From: Glycine soja
Taxonomy: Eukaryota > Streptophyta > Magnoliopsida > Fabales > Fabaceae
Assembly: GCF_004193775.1 (NCBI RefSeq)
Contig: NC_041016.1
Location: 40,958,522 to 41,022,521, forward strand
Length of the DNA stretch: 64,000 nt
Direction of reading: 5' to 3'
Shown: piece by piece, positions 47,741 through 59,870 of the stretch
Layout of the letters: every line of letters starts with the position of its first letter
How positions within the stretch are numbered: position 1 is the stretch's first letter
Notes under the pieces: generated by a model
Seen by the model: the letters and a program-made list of their open reading frames with translations, nothing else
Database searches by the model: none
What the model was told of the DNA's origin: nothing
Made by a program: the position numbers and the translations under genes

Positions 47741-49744
47741 ATGTCCTGTGTAAAATTCGCAATACTTCAGCAACGTATCATTCACATGCATTCATGCTTG
47801 TTTGTCTTTCCACTTTGGTTACATTGCTCATTGCATTCTTTCCTTGAAATCAGAATTGCAATCATTGTAACCAAAGAGAAAGATCGCACTTTACGACACC
47901 CTTACCAGATGCGTGCCAAGGCCAGAATAATAAGTGAAATTGAAGAAGTACATGAACAAATGAAGGCCGATATGGAGGCCATGAAGGAACAAATGACAAT
48001 GATGATGGAAGCAATGATGAGCATGAGGAAGATGATGGAGGATAACACTGCTACAGTTGTTGTTGTGAGTACTGCTACTAAGATGGACCCAATCCACCTG
48101 ACCGGTTTCAATCAAGTGAATCGTCGAGTTTTAGATGTAGTAGGTTAAGGAGGCGAGGCAGTGAAAGATGCATGTAGGCCTCATCATGTTCAGGTTTAGA
48201 GCAAGCATTCCTTCCCACCATATGGGTTGCCTCCTAATTATACATTGTCGACTGTTGTATACACTTCTGGTGAGAATATTAGCAATTTTGCAACTGCACT
48301 CATTGAGAATCAGAAACCCCAATCTGATCATGCACATGTCTCTTAACCCATGGGGGAAACACATGAAGTTCCCTAAGACCACACTCTGGCTGGGTTCAGG
48401 GTTTATCCAGGATATACCACTAAAGGGTAAGCATTTTCTGGCATCCCTGTGCTGAACGCTCCCGGAATATCTCAATGTCGCCTGTTATCACAACTCTTGC
48501 ATTTTGTAAGGGGAGAGAGGCCTTCCACAGTACTTGAGAAGGAAAGGATTGAACATATGGAGGAGAGGCTACGCGTCGTTGAAGGAGAAGGAAATTATGC
48601 CTTTGCTGACATGGCAGAATTGTGCTTGGTATCAGATATGGTTATTTCTCCAAAGTTCAAGGTGCCAAACTTTGATAAGTACAAGGGAACTACTTGCCCA
48701 AAGAATCATCTAAAAATATATTGTAGGAAGATGGGGGCGTATGCAAAAGATGAAAAGTTGTTGATGCATTTCTTCCAAAAGAGTCTTGCTAAGGCAACTA
48801 TTACCTGGTATACTAACCTGGAACCTTCTCGGCTCCATTCCTGGAAGGACCTAATGGCTACTTTCATTAGGCAGTATCAATATAACTCTGATATGGCTCT
48901 AGATAGAATGAAACTAAAGAATATGTGCAAGAAAGACAATGAATCTTTCAAAGAATACGCTCAAAGGTGGAGAGATCTAGTAACTCAAGTAGCACCCCCG
49001 ATGATGAAGAGAGAAATGACAACAATGATAGTGGACACATTGCTAGTGTTTTACTATGAGAAGATGGTAGGTTACATTCCTTCAAGTTTTGCAGATTTAG
49101 TGTTTGCTGGCGAGAGGATCGAAGTGGGTTTGAGAAGAGGGAAATTTGATTATGCTGCTACTGCGAGTTCTAGTAATAGAAGAGCTAGGATGAGTGGAGG
49201 GAATAAGAAGGAGGGAGAAACTCATGCTGTGACTACCGTTCCTACATGGCCAAAATTTTCACTAGCCCCTTTAAATGCCATGTACCAATATCCTCCCCAA
49301 CAATATCAATATTCAACCAATATTAGTCCTTCCCATTACTCACCATCCTACCAACCAAGAACACCCAATCAACCACAAAGGCCACCCCTAAATCAGCCAC
49401 AAAATCCACTTGTTGTATATCTAAGACCAAAGACCACCCCTAATACCAATCAAAACACCAATTAGGGAAGGAACTTTCCAGAAAAGAAGCCTGTAGAATT
49501 CACCCCAATTCCAATATCTTATGCTGACTTACTCCCATATTTGTTCGATAATGCAATGGTAGTCGTGAGCCCATCAAAGATTCCTCAACCTCCATTTCCC
49601 AGAGGATACGACTCTAATGTAACATGTGCTTATCATGGGGGAGTCCCGAGGCATTCCATTGAGCATTTTATGACCCTGAAACATAAGGTGCAAAGTCTGA
49701 TTGATGCAGGTTGGCTAACATTTGAGGAGGAGAATCGCTTGTGA
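47741..49744 (+). pseudogene. Gag of the nested Tat/Ogre-like element, broken
   Basis: Blocks: 47741-48148 (coiled-coil-like EQMKADMEAMKEQM), a frameshifted middle, 48449-49465 (338 residues, the largest piece) and 49541-49744. The large piece contains GNYAFADMAELCLVSDM, KVPNFDKYKGTTC, YCRKMGAYAKDEKLLMHFF, LMATFIRQYQYNSDM and SFKEYAQRWRDLV, the retrotransposon gag capsid region, then a Pro/Gln-rich linker. The C-terminal piece has CAYHGG..RHSIEHF, in which the last Cys of the left copy's C-H-H-C arrangement is Phe. Stops near 48148 and 49464 show it is no longer one frame. Confidence 0.75.
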
Positions 49745-50377
49745 ATTCTGATGTCATCAAGCAATACTATGCATGATACTTGGGGAAATTTGAAGGTTGT
49801 TGTTAGATATTTCCAATGACTCATTAGGATTTTCAGGTTTATGTTATTACTGTAAACAACATTCACAATGTTAATAATATGGATGAATTTGATGTTGTTG
49901 TCTCTCATTCTCTCACAATTACATCTTTGCTTATTTAACTTTCACTAGAATGTGAATGTACACTGTTGGTTTGTTTGCTCAAGTGACTTGCACTCATGAG
50001 TTGATCTCCAAGTCCGCCCAATCAGAAATTGCACGTTCTACACGTTTGGTGGGGGTGCTGTAAGCGTCGAGTAAAGTTGAATAAACATTTGATTAACTGT
50101 GTTTCCAAATAAAAAATAAGAAGTATAAACATTCATGTGACCTCATCTTATCATTCTTAAAAGTTGTCTTTCTCAAGAAAAAAATGAGTTGTGAAGAACA
50201 AGAGTCATTTGACTTAATTTGTTAATTGAAAATCCTTTAAATATTTCTTGTCCTTGAAAATTCTTTTTTGAGAACCTGCACAGTTTCTTCCATTTCTTCT
50301 TGCTACAAGGTCATGACAAACGACAACAACGTATACCTCCGAACCCTACATTGGGGCAATGACAGGCACCATGCATG
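49745..50377 (+). other. Noncoding region after gag
   Basis: No pol sequence. 50140-50380 matches the first ~360 bases of the window in reverse complement (ACCTCATCTTATCATTCTTA; GGCACCATGCATGAGC). Confidence 0.6.
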
Positions 50378-50382
50378 AGCTT

Positions 50383-51729
50383 TGTTCTGCTCTTTTACAA
50401 CTGCAAAATTTATCAACAAGTGTACTGAGTCACAAGTAATATAAAATGGTAAGAACCGAGTATCAAATCACAGGGAGTTTGTTTCATTCGGAAAAGCGTT
50501 CATTCAATAAGTAGACATTTGTATAAAAATCATGAAATGGAAATAAACACATGACATGGTTGCAATTCTAAAGATAACTACAAAATTAACTATCTAAATG
50601 CGAGAAATAGATAGATGATTAAAACGTTGGGTCCTTCTATTGAGTAACTTAATGCAATTAAAGGTTTTTATCTAATTGAGGTTGTTTCTGTGTTCTATGT
50701 TGAGGGCAATTCTACCAAACACTGATTCCTCGCGTGAATGGACTAATTCTATTTAAACCTCATTCTCGGATGTCTCGTCGAACTTAGCCTAAACGAATCA
50801 CATGATTACAGCATATTAAAAACTAAATCCCTGCACTCCGTGCCCAGACATACAGTTATCTAGCCCTGCTCTATCCAGTTCTAAGGATTCAAAACATTTT
50901 CCAATGCTAAAAATCCTAACTTTACACACACATGGGTGATCAGTCCACAAGCATGCAATAATTAAATGCAAATAGAAACAATGAACACATCAAAACAACA
51001 TTAAATAGATAGTAAAGAGTATTTACATCAAGGCTCAACAGAAATTCCCAACAAAAGCTTTAGCCTTCCATGGCAAGTTATCACCTTTCAGTTACAATAG
51101 GAGGTTTTGGAAGCAAAATTCAGATTACACGGGGATGTCTCCTCCACCTCTAGGAACCTAGAAATCACTCTAAAACCTAGAATCCTCTTGAAAGCTGAGG
51201 TTTTTGGTGTTCTCTTGCCCTGTTGCGTCTCTCACGTATATCTCTATTCTTCCACAAGCTAAAGACTCCCCTATTTTCACCAACTTCAACTTTTAAGGGC
51301 TTTCTGTCCTCGAAGGCTCGTGAGTTAGTGATTTTTGGCTAAGCGAGTTAGGCATGCTGGGTGCCAGAAGAGACAAATGACTCATTGGGCGAGCTGATGG
51401 CGCACTGAGCATGTGCATGCATGGCAAATTCTCTTCCAGATTCTCCTCACTCGCTAAGCGAGCTGATGTCTCGTTTAGGGTTGTTGCTCGCTAAGCGCAT
51501 ATGCCTCGCTTAGCGAGACACCAGCTTTTGCAACCTTCTTATTCTTCATCTTTTCCTGAAACTGAAGTTGAAAACACATTAATTCACAATGAAAGGAATA
51601 TCTACTTCATAAAAATTAAACTAAACATAAAAATATGTACAAACCTACAAAAAGAACTATAAATTAGGGAAAAGACATAAATTTCATAATGCTTTTCAAT
51701 ACAAAATTAGTCGTAAATGACGACTAACA
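50383..51729. repeat. Solo LTR with CGCTAAGCGCG-type motifs, copy 2
   Basis: Starts TGTTCTGCTC, ends GACGACTAACA and is flanked by the perfect 5-bp duplication AGCTT (50378-50382 and 51730-51734). The left element, which lacks it, shows the uninterrupted target (ATGCATGAGCC-TCAAGCGAACC, in complement at 90-115). Homologous to 8115-9496, with GCTAAGCG words around 51330-51510. Confidence 0.88.
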
Positions 51730-51734
51730 AGCTT

Positions 51735-52458
51735 TAAGCGAACCTAGGGGCAGACAAGAAGTCCTCACTCGATAGGTTAAAAACCCAAAAGGGTGTCCTA
51801 GGCAGAAGTTAGGGAAATAAAAAAGGAAAAACAATCAGGGGCATGTTATCAAAGGTTTTGTCCCAAAATCTAAATTGTAAAAGTCTCTAGTCAAGATTTG
51901 AAATTTCACATGGTTGTGTTTCTTCATCCCAAACACTAATTTATCCCCTGCTACCTCTTCCGAGCCAAAGTATATTTGTTTTATTTTAAAAAAAAAAAGA
52001 CAAAAAAAATACCTATGCAGGAACCACCGCTAAACTGATGGAAAGAGCAATGCAAATAACACATGCACGAGGTTTACCAAGCTCTAGGTTGGGCAACAAT
52101 GATGTTAAGATGAAAAAGCATAAAGCAAATCCGCCAAGAGCGAGTAAAAAAAGAAGAGACAAAAGATCTCCAAATTTTACAAGAAAGGCACAAAAGTGCA
52201 ATAAAGATTAATGAATAAGACAAAAGGAGTAGGGCCCAACCCAAAAAAGTTGAAATGAATAAAAGTACAAGCAAGACTCTTAAGGTTCTTACTCAATATA
52301 ACCCTTAAACACTCTTTGAGCCTCTTTGATCCTTTCTTTCATAGCCCTCTTACCCCTGACCACGTTACAAGCCCAATAAAGCCCATGTGGATCAAGGAAT
52401 GACTAATTTTGCTTTTAAGTTTAGATTCTAGAATGGAACCCACACACGCTTGTGATTG

Positions 52459-52532
<74 letters not shown>

Positions 52533-53426
52533 AGAGAGAGAGAGAGAAGCCTTAAGGTTTGCACTTGCACATTTGAGAAGCAAACCTATTCGACCAGGAG
52601 CTATTGAAAGATGCCCAAAGACAATTGTGATAGTGGGGTACACCTAATGTTAGTCACTCATGCAAACTCCTTAGGATTCCTTTCGAATCCAAGGGTAGCC
52701 TTCGTTATATAAATTCTTTTGGGATCAGCTTATGTCATCAAGTTTCAGCGGGATCGACAGACCTTTGGCATCACTCTATGATCTTAAATCAGGAAAGTTT
52801 CACTTGGTCATATACCAAAGTGTAACAATCCATTGCCATCATTCAATGGTGCATACGATCGGTCCCAAAGCCTTATATTTTCTTGTTGTGTAGAATAATC
52901 GAAGTTTTTAAACAAAAAGAAAGGGACAGACCCTACGATCAATATTTTAGTTGATTGATTAAATATCAAATGGCTCCACTACCGTCACTCCAAAATTGTC
53001 AAGTGACTGAATCAAACAAAACATACACTTTGAGGGAGTCCCCAAAGAGATTTGCAAAAGATAGGATGAGGTCGCATGAGTTATCACGTCTTTCAAAAAG
53101 AGACAGTCAATCTATGTTTTTTGACATAAAAAAAATCAAAATCACAAAAGAGGAAAGAATGTCATGAGCGTTGCACAATTTTCATGATTCAAAACCTTTT
53201 GCATTGCTAGTACAAAGCCTACATTTACTGCATTTAAAGACGAAATTTGCATGCCTCTGCATTCCATAACTCATGCTCCATATCAGGCTATAAGTGCATA
53301 GATTTCTCTTTATATGCCAGTTTCCAAAATCCTATGTCCTATCCTTTGAGTTTCGGATGAGTGACCCTTTTAAAGAGTCAACCTCTTGCTTTCTTATATG
53401 GTTGAGCCCTTGGGTACTAGTACCTA
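51735..53426 (+). other. 3' internal noncoding region of the nested element
   Basis: No coding domain recognised. It contains a purine-rich stretch near 51988-52010 and the AT/AG microsatellite at 52463-52547. Confidence 0.5.
52463..52547. repeat. (AT)n-(AG)n microsatellite
   Basis: About 67 bp of AT dinucleotides followed by about 18 bp of AG dinucleotides. Confidence 0.9.
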
Positions 53427-54560
53427 TTGACATTTTTCATAGGACTCAATGTCCTCGTCTTTATGTTTTCATAGGACTTAATGCCCTCACCTTTATGTCT
53501 CATAAGACTCAACGTCCTCTGTCTTTATGTTTCATAGGACTCAACGTCCTCACCTTTATGTTTCATAGGACTCATCATCCTCCGCCTTTATGTTTCCTTG
53601 GACTCAACGTCTTCTGTCTTTATGCTTTCATAGGACTCAACGTCCTCACCTTTATGTTTCATAGGACTCAACATCCTTGCCTTTATCTTTCCATAGGACT
53701 CAACGTCCTCGCCTTTATCTTTCATGGGACTCAACGTCCTCGCCTTTATTTTTCATAGGACTCAATGTCCTTTGTCTTTATGTTTGCATAGGACTCAACA
53801 TCCTCGTCTTTATGTTTCATTTGACTCAATGTCCTTGCCTTTATGTTTCATTGGACTCAATGTCCTCCGCCTTTATCTTTCCATAGGACTCAATGTCATC
53901 GCCTTTATTTTTATAGGACTTAACCTCCTTGCCTTTATGTTTCCATAGGAGTCAATGTCCTCTGCCTTTATCTTCCGTAGGACTCAACATCCTCTGCTTT
54001 TATGCTTTTGAAATACTTCAATGTCTTTTGTCTTTATGATTTATAAGACTTCAATGTCTTCTATCTTTTACGCTTTCAAAGACTTTAATGTCTTTTGCTT
54101 TATGATTTATAAGACTTCAATGTCTTCTGTCTTTATGATTTATAAGACTTCAATGTCTTCTGTCTTTTCGCTTTAAAGACTTCAATGTTTTCTGTCTTTA
54201 TGATTTATAAGACTTCAATGTCTTCTATCTTTTACGTTTTCAAAGACTTTAACGTCTTCTGCTTTATGATTTATAAGACTTCAATGTCTTCTATTTTATG
54301 ATTTTTTGAAGACTTCAACATCTTCTACTTTATCTTTCATAGGACTCAATGTCTTCGTCTTTTTTTTCATAGGACTCAATGCCCTTGTCTTTGTGTTTCT
54401 TAGGACTCAATGTCCTATGTTTTTATGCTTTCAAAGACTTCTAATGTCTTTTACTCTTATGCTATAGGACTCCAATGTCCTCCATTTTATGTTTTGTAGG
54501 ACTTCAAGGTCTTCTGTTTGGTGTTATAGGACTTCAATGTCCTTTTGCTTTTTTTGGTTT
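53427..54560 (+). repeat. Minisatellite (31-33 bp units) before the 3' LTR
   Basis: About 35 imperfect units. In the first half the unit is CATAGGACTCAACGTCCTCG plus CCTTTATGTTT; from about 54010 it changes to AAGACTTCAATGTCTTCTGT plus CTTTATGATTTAT. Each unit contains a GGAC..GTCC or AAGAC..GTCTT inverted pair, so every unit can form a small hairpin. A tandem array between coding region and 3' LTR is a known habit of Tat/Ogre elements. Confidence 0.88.
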
Positions 54561-54692
54561 TTATTTTATTTTTTGTTTTCTCTGGCGTCCGATTTTGAAT
54601 AGCCAGACCGCTTGAATGAAATTAGTGTCATTATCTTTACTTATCTTTTATTTTCAATAAAAGAAAATAAAACATAAGTAAAGAGGGCAACT

Positions 54693-55832
54693 TTCAGACC
54701 CTAATTTTATCCGGGCATAATGTTTTTATTTGGATATGATGTTTTGATCATTGCTAATCGAATTATGGTGTTTGGCACCGGTTGCAGTGCAAGGCCAAGA
54801 GGTCGCTCAGGGTTGATGTTTGGTTGCCAGATCCAGAAACAAAAGCCACAAGGAAAGGGGCATAATGGTCATTTTTTGGAAATTTCTAGACCTAAACTCG
54901 CCCATGCCAGCATCTAGCTCACCTGGGCCATGGGAAAGCTTTAGCCTAAAGTAACCAGCTTGCCTGGGCGAGCTTCCCCTGCACCAAATGGCCTTTTCCT
55001 ATAAATAGCCATGCAGGGGAAGGGTTTAAGGGCTCTGAGAACTGAAGAAAGAGAGGAAAAACGTAGAAAGGAGAAAGAGAAGAAGAAAAAAAAAAGAAAA
55101 GTCGAGGCGCTGCCGAATCGAACCGTGGATCGTTTCCTACATCATTTCTCTTGCTAGCCCTTACCCTGTGCAATAGTCAGTTAGTTTTTCTTAAGATTTT
55201 GATGTAATCTTTCTACCTTTATGTATCCCTCTTGATCTTATATATGTAATATTTTCTACTCAAATATCACTTGAGATTATTTCAAGGTCCAACGCTTTAA
55301 TGACTCACTCCGCTTTTCAAAATCTAAAACATCATTTCAAGATCCAATGCCTTAACGACTCTTTGTTTTCAATTAAAATAAATCTTTCAAAAAATTACAT
55401 AAAATTAATTCAACATACAATTCAGACTTAAAGAACTACGTAGGTCTGATTTCCTCATTACACCTGAGGATACATAGGAACAAGGGCAACACCCTTGTCG
55501 ATTAAAAGAAAATAATATTAAATAACTAAAATTAATATAGTAAAAGAAAATAAATTCACCGATCTTGGAAAAATAATTAATTTTTAAGTCACATTTTGCA
55601 AACTCGATTAAAGGTTGTCGTTCTTCGTGACGGGCGCGTGGGGTGCTAATACCTTCCTTATGCGTAAACAACTCCTGAACCCTTCTGTTCAAAATTTGTA
55701 GACCTATTTTGGGTTTTCTAATGTTTTCCTCAAATAAACGTTGGTGGTGACTCCCACTCCTTTTCTCCCTAGGAGATGAACGTGTTTTCTTTTATTTGCT
55801 TTCGATATCCTGTCGTAAGGTAGGTTGCGATA
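54693..55832 (+). repeat. 3' LTR of the nested Tat/Ogre-like element
   Basis: Starts TTTCAGACCC (degraded TG) after a purine-rich tract and ends GGTTGCGATA (degraded CA). Collinear with 44071-45194, with indels such as a shorter GCGAGC repeat block (54955-54975) and a purine insertion near 55070-55100. The difference between the two LTRs points to an old insertion. Confidence 0.72.
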
Positions 55833-55910
55833 ATTCCCAACTTTGCGCATCATCTGAGTCAATGCAATCATACATACACAATGTGGATCAGTAAGGACTT
55901 TATCAGGCTT
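55833..55910 (-). other. Athila-like noncoding region, split by a solo LTR
   Basis: Short stretch that continues at 57523 after removal of the solo LTR and one GTAAC copy. No coding sequence. Confidence 0.4.
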
Positions 55911-55915
55911 GTAAC

Positions 55916-57517
55916 TGTTGGATCAAGTGGCCTCGTAATAATTAAGAAGGGAGGTTGAATTAATTATTAATGTGTCTTGACTAATTAAAATTTATCCTTC
56001 TTAATATTACTAGATTCAATTAGGCTTTACTACTAAGATATGAAAAAGTAAAGAACAGAAACAATAACTTAGACAAAAGTAAAGCAGAAATAAAAAGTGC
56101 ACAACGGAAAAGTAAAGAGTGTAGGGAAGAAGAAAGCAAACACAAGATTTATACTGGTTCGGCCACAACCCGTGCCTACGTCCAGTCCCCAAGCAACCCA
56201 CGGTTCTTAAGATTTCCAATAACCTTGTAAAATCCTTTACTAGCAAAGATCCACAAGGGATGTACTCTCCCTTGTTCTCTTTGAACAACCAAGTAGATGC
56301 ACCCTCTACTTGAAGCGAACCACAAAGGATGTACCCTCCCTTGTGTTCACTATTACAACCAAGAAGCTACCCGCTTCTTACAAAGAATTCTCAGACGATT
56401 AGTTCTTTGAATTCTTATTTTGGGGAATCAAAAGAATTCTCAGACGGTTAGTTCTTTGAATTCTTATGGCAAGAGGGAGAAAGAATGAATCAAAAGAATT
56501 CTCAGACGGTTAGTTCTTTGAATTCTTTTGGTAGGAGGGAAAAGGAATGAAGAAGAAGAATAGCACAAGTTTTTGACCAATGAACTTTTATTGAATAAAG
56601 AAAGTATTGAACAAAAACTCTTAGAAGAGTGCTTTGAATGAATGAAAAAAACTCTCTTTGAATGAAAGGAATCTGAAAGTTCTCACATTTTAAAATTCAA
56701 GCCATGGTCACATATTTATAGTCATTTGATGACTCAAGTTAAAGTTTGTGACTCTTGGAAATTTCTTTAAACCTAGTCACTTTAAAAGTTGTGACTCTTT
56801 TGAAAACTAGTCACTTTAAAAGTTGTGACTCTTTTTGAAAACTAGTCACTTTAAAAGTTGTGACTCTTTAAAAAATCTTCATAAACTAGTCACTTTTAGA
56901 ATTGTGACTTTTGGTAATTTAATTTTCAAAATAAGTCATTGGTAATCGTTTACCATTATAGTGTAATTGATTACGCATCAACAGATGTGACTCTTCATGT
57001 TTAAATTTAAAAAATCAAAACATTTAGAAACACTGGTAATCGATTACAAATATTGTGTAATCGATTACACAAGTTTGAAACTGTTTTATCACAAGTTGTG
57101 ACTCTTGAAATTTGAAATCTAATGTTTTAAAACATTGGTAATCGATTGCATGCTCATGGTAATCGATTATAGCTTTGTAAATCAGTTTGAAAAGAATGTT
57201 GGCTACTAGTAATCGATTACTGCCTTCTGGTAATCGATTACCAGATAGTAAAACTCTTGGTAAAAGATTTTTCTTTGAAAAAATTCTCTTGAACAAAATT
57301 GTGCTAGTCAATCTTTTCTTTTGAAAAAATCTTTTTTATACTTATCTTGATGCCTTTCTTGAAGTTCTTGTATATCTTGAGTCTTCTCTTGAATCTTCAC
57401 TTTAATCTTGATTCTTGATTGAAAGACTCTTTGATTCTTGATACTTGCTTGACTCTTGATTCTTGACTTGAGTCTTTGGCATCATCAAAATAAACTTGGA
57501 AAGCTTTGCTTCCACAG
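55916..57517 (-). repeat. Solo LTR with paired TAATCGATTA palindromes, copy B
   Basis: On the plus strand it runs TGTTGGATCAAG ... GCTTCCACA, with the perfect 5-bp duplication GTAAC on both sides (55911-55915 and 57518-57522). It is the reverse complement of the copy A type. Four palindrome pairs lie at about 56942-57240, each spaced 21 bp. A TTCTCAGACGGTTAGTTCTT unit occurs three times (56390-56530), and GTCACTTTAAAAGTTGTGAC repeats lie at 56770-56870. Confidence 0.88.
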
Positions 57518-57522
57518 TAACG

Positions 57523-58660
57523 TGGCTGGGCTAACAAAGAAATCATGGTTTTTCTAGGATTCAAAGTTTAGGTTCTAGGAGAGTATTCATTCCCTAATTC
57601 TTGACAAACCATAACTCATTTTTTTTTTCACTACACCAACCTTATTGTTTTGCTACTCTTTTCAGCACAATCGCTTTTCTTTGATTATGGTTGCCTCCAA
57701 CTTTTATTCCTCAAAATAACAACAATAAAAAAATTAATTAATTTTTTTTGACAATGAAATAATAAACACTAATATTGGACTAGAGTAATAGCATATATTG
57801 TGACTCACATTAGCTTGTGTTGTTATTAAAATTCCTGTAACAAAAGTTTATCCAAAACACTCCCCCTAAATTTGGGACAAATTTGTCTAGATTCATGAGT
57901 GCTCTCCTACACCTAAGACAGGGTAGTTACTTAATATCAATTTCATTAGGCTCAGGTTTCAATGACAAATCATTCACATAAGGCTTAAAAAATATGCAAG
58001 GGATACATTCTTTCACAGGATGGATTTTTGGCTAAGTAGCTGAAATGAAATAATCAGCAGGGCCTTGATCATCTCCACATCATACATGCATTCAAGAATC
58101 CAAGAATAATGCAAAATCGGAAAATTAAAGCGAGTCGTTCTCTCACAATTTAAAGTTCACACAACTCATCAGTTATTATGAAGCATTCGGTTTCTTGTTC
58201 CATGATTTTCTGTCAGAAATACTAACCATTTCACTCTTGTACATTTAATTCACACTCCATCACTTACACTAATGCCTGCTTACGCGAGAATCAGAAATTT
58301 CACAAAGATATTCATTAGTGCGCAATCCATCTCGTTCATGCAATTGATTCACTCAAAAAGTTTTGCAACCAATCAATAAGTACCTACTTCTCTATCAAAA
58401 TTCAACTAAATTGAAATTATTAAGTGACTGAATTTTAAATTATTGAAATTAAACTATCATAATAGAAAGAAAATAAAATGACAATAAAATAAAATAAAAT
58501 AACCAAAGATAAAAATAAGAATAAAAATAAAAATTAAAGAAAAGGAAAAATAAAGAGAAGTCTTGATCAGCCTTAGCCTCAATCTTGTGTGGGCCATGGA
58601 TCCCAAGCAACCTCTGCAGCAGTGATGTCTGCAAAGTAATCATTATCAACTCCAGTCTCT
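57523..58660 (-). other. Athila-like 3' noncoding region
   Basis: No coding sequence recognised. It contains ACACTCCCCCTAAATTTGGG near 57855, similar to the purine-tract complement at 43810, and an A-rich stretch at 58460-58560. Confidence 0.45.
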
Positions 58661-59870
58661 ATGGCATCATCATTACCAGTACCAGAAGTATCACCCCCCT
58701 TACAGAAGGAAGCTAGACTCCTAGCCAGGCAATCTGAGATAGGAATGCCTCTGGTGTCATCACTTGCTGCTGGAGAGATAACTAGTGAAGGCTCTACATC
58801 AAGAGATACTGGCCATGGTGGAGGCTTTGCAGCATGGGGAAAAGCTACTCCAACTGAGACGAAGAAGAAGGCTGGTCAGGGGAAGATGAGGTGGCTGGAG
58901 GAGGAATGGTTGGTGGTGGTGCTGGTGGAGCATCCTGAGTGGCTCGGGTCCGGACCTGCCTTGGCCCTGGAAAAACTATAGATAGGTCTGCTGAATTCCA
59001 ACAACTCTTCTTTATATAAGAAAAGTTGATCATAGGGCTGATGGACTCAAAGGTCAGAGTGTCTGAATCAACCCCCTGTGCATCACATAGTGTCGTGATC
59101 ATCGTAGGGAAGCCGAGCCTGGACGTACTGGACTGGGCAATTTGGGTAATCTGCAAAGAAATCATGTTGTCCACATCCATGTCCATCTTCATCATGAGTC
59201 TGTATATCACACTGGCTTGGTCCATGTTGAGGTCAGAGGTGTGGGAGGTAGGAGCGAGGTTGAAGTAGGAAAGCATACTCCATGTCTGGGAAAGGGTAGT
59301 GAGGTCCTTTCACATAATCTTCCATAGAGCCCCCTCAACATTCAAAATAAATTTCTCTCTTGGAGTGCATAGCTTGGTTGCAATGGCCTCCGCAGAGGTC
59401 AGGGCAAGTGTGGAGATACTGGGAGTAAGTAGTTAGTTGCTCCCCCTCCGAAATGATGACAGAGGTCCCTAAGAAATCATTTAACATCTAAGCATCAAAT
59501 CTAATAGTCTTCCCCCACACCCGGCATTGCTTCGAAGAGCCGTCCTTCGGGTCATAAATGTTGGCCTTCACCAACGCCACATCAATTTGTTTCTTTGGTA
59601 GGTAGGTGAGTCATTTGTGCCATTGCCTCTGCTAGATCTCCCCATAGAGTTCATCGTACATCGTGGGGGTGAGCTCCGCATTCCTCTCCGGAAGAATGTT
59701 CCGGAGTAGACTGTCTCAAAAGCAAAATGGAAGGAATCCCAAGTGGAATCCCCCCTTTGAGGTTGGCAGGGGCCACTCGGTGCTTCCTCAAGACCATCTG
59801 CAAAAGAAACAAAGACAAGAACAATAAAAATATTAGAATAATTAAAGAAGAAAAACAAAGAAACAACAAT
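58661..59870 (-). pseudogene. Decayed ORF in the env position of the Athila-like element
   Basis: Minus-strand pieces at 59870-59568 and 59276-58845 are separated by stops and frameshifts. The second contains APTSHTSDLNMDQASVIYRL, SSTSRLGFPTMITTLC and a Pro/Ser-rich tail, which I recognise as the 'putative plant transposon protein' domain common in legume retrotransposons. Position after integrase and before the 3' LTR is where Athila/Calypso elements carry their env-like gene. No signal peptide or membrane segment is visible in what remains, so an envelope role cannot be claimed. Confidence 0.5.

Larger units (their letters stand above)
44071..55832 (+). mobile_element. Gag-only Tat/Ogre-like LTR retrotransposon, nested
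   Basis: Order on the plus strand: LTR (44071-45194), primer site (45197-45214), leader, gag (47741-49744), noncoding DNA, minisatellite (53427-54560), purine-rich GTAAAGAGGGCAAC, LTR (54693-55832). No protease, reverse transcriptase, RNase H or integrase is recognisable in the ~5 kb between gag and the 3' LTR, so it would depend on enzymes from a partner element. Solo LTRs at 46200-47229 and 50383-51729 account for about 2.4 kb of its length. No clear target duplication was found at its ends. Confidence 0.7.

Noticed and set aside
53294..53948. Open frames of 154, 69 and 74 residues
   Set aside because: They are translations of the 31-bp minisatellite; the unit length is not a multiple of three and all frames stay open by repetition.
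53427..54560. CRISPR-like regular repeat array
   Set aside because: Units are contiguous and imperfect, without unique spacers, in a plant retrotransposon.
58661..58981. Plus-strand 106-residue open frame
   Set aside because: Antisense shadow of the decayed env-position ORF; low-complexity Gly/Glu/Trp composition.
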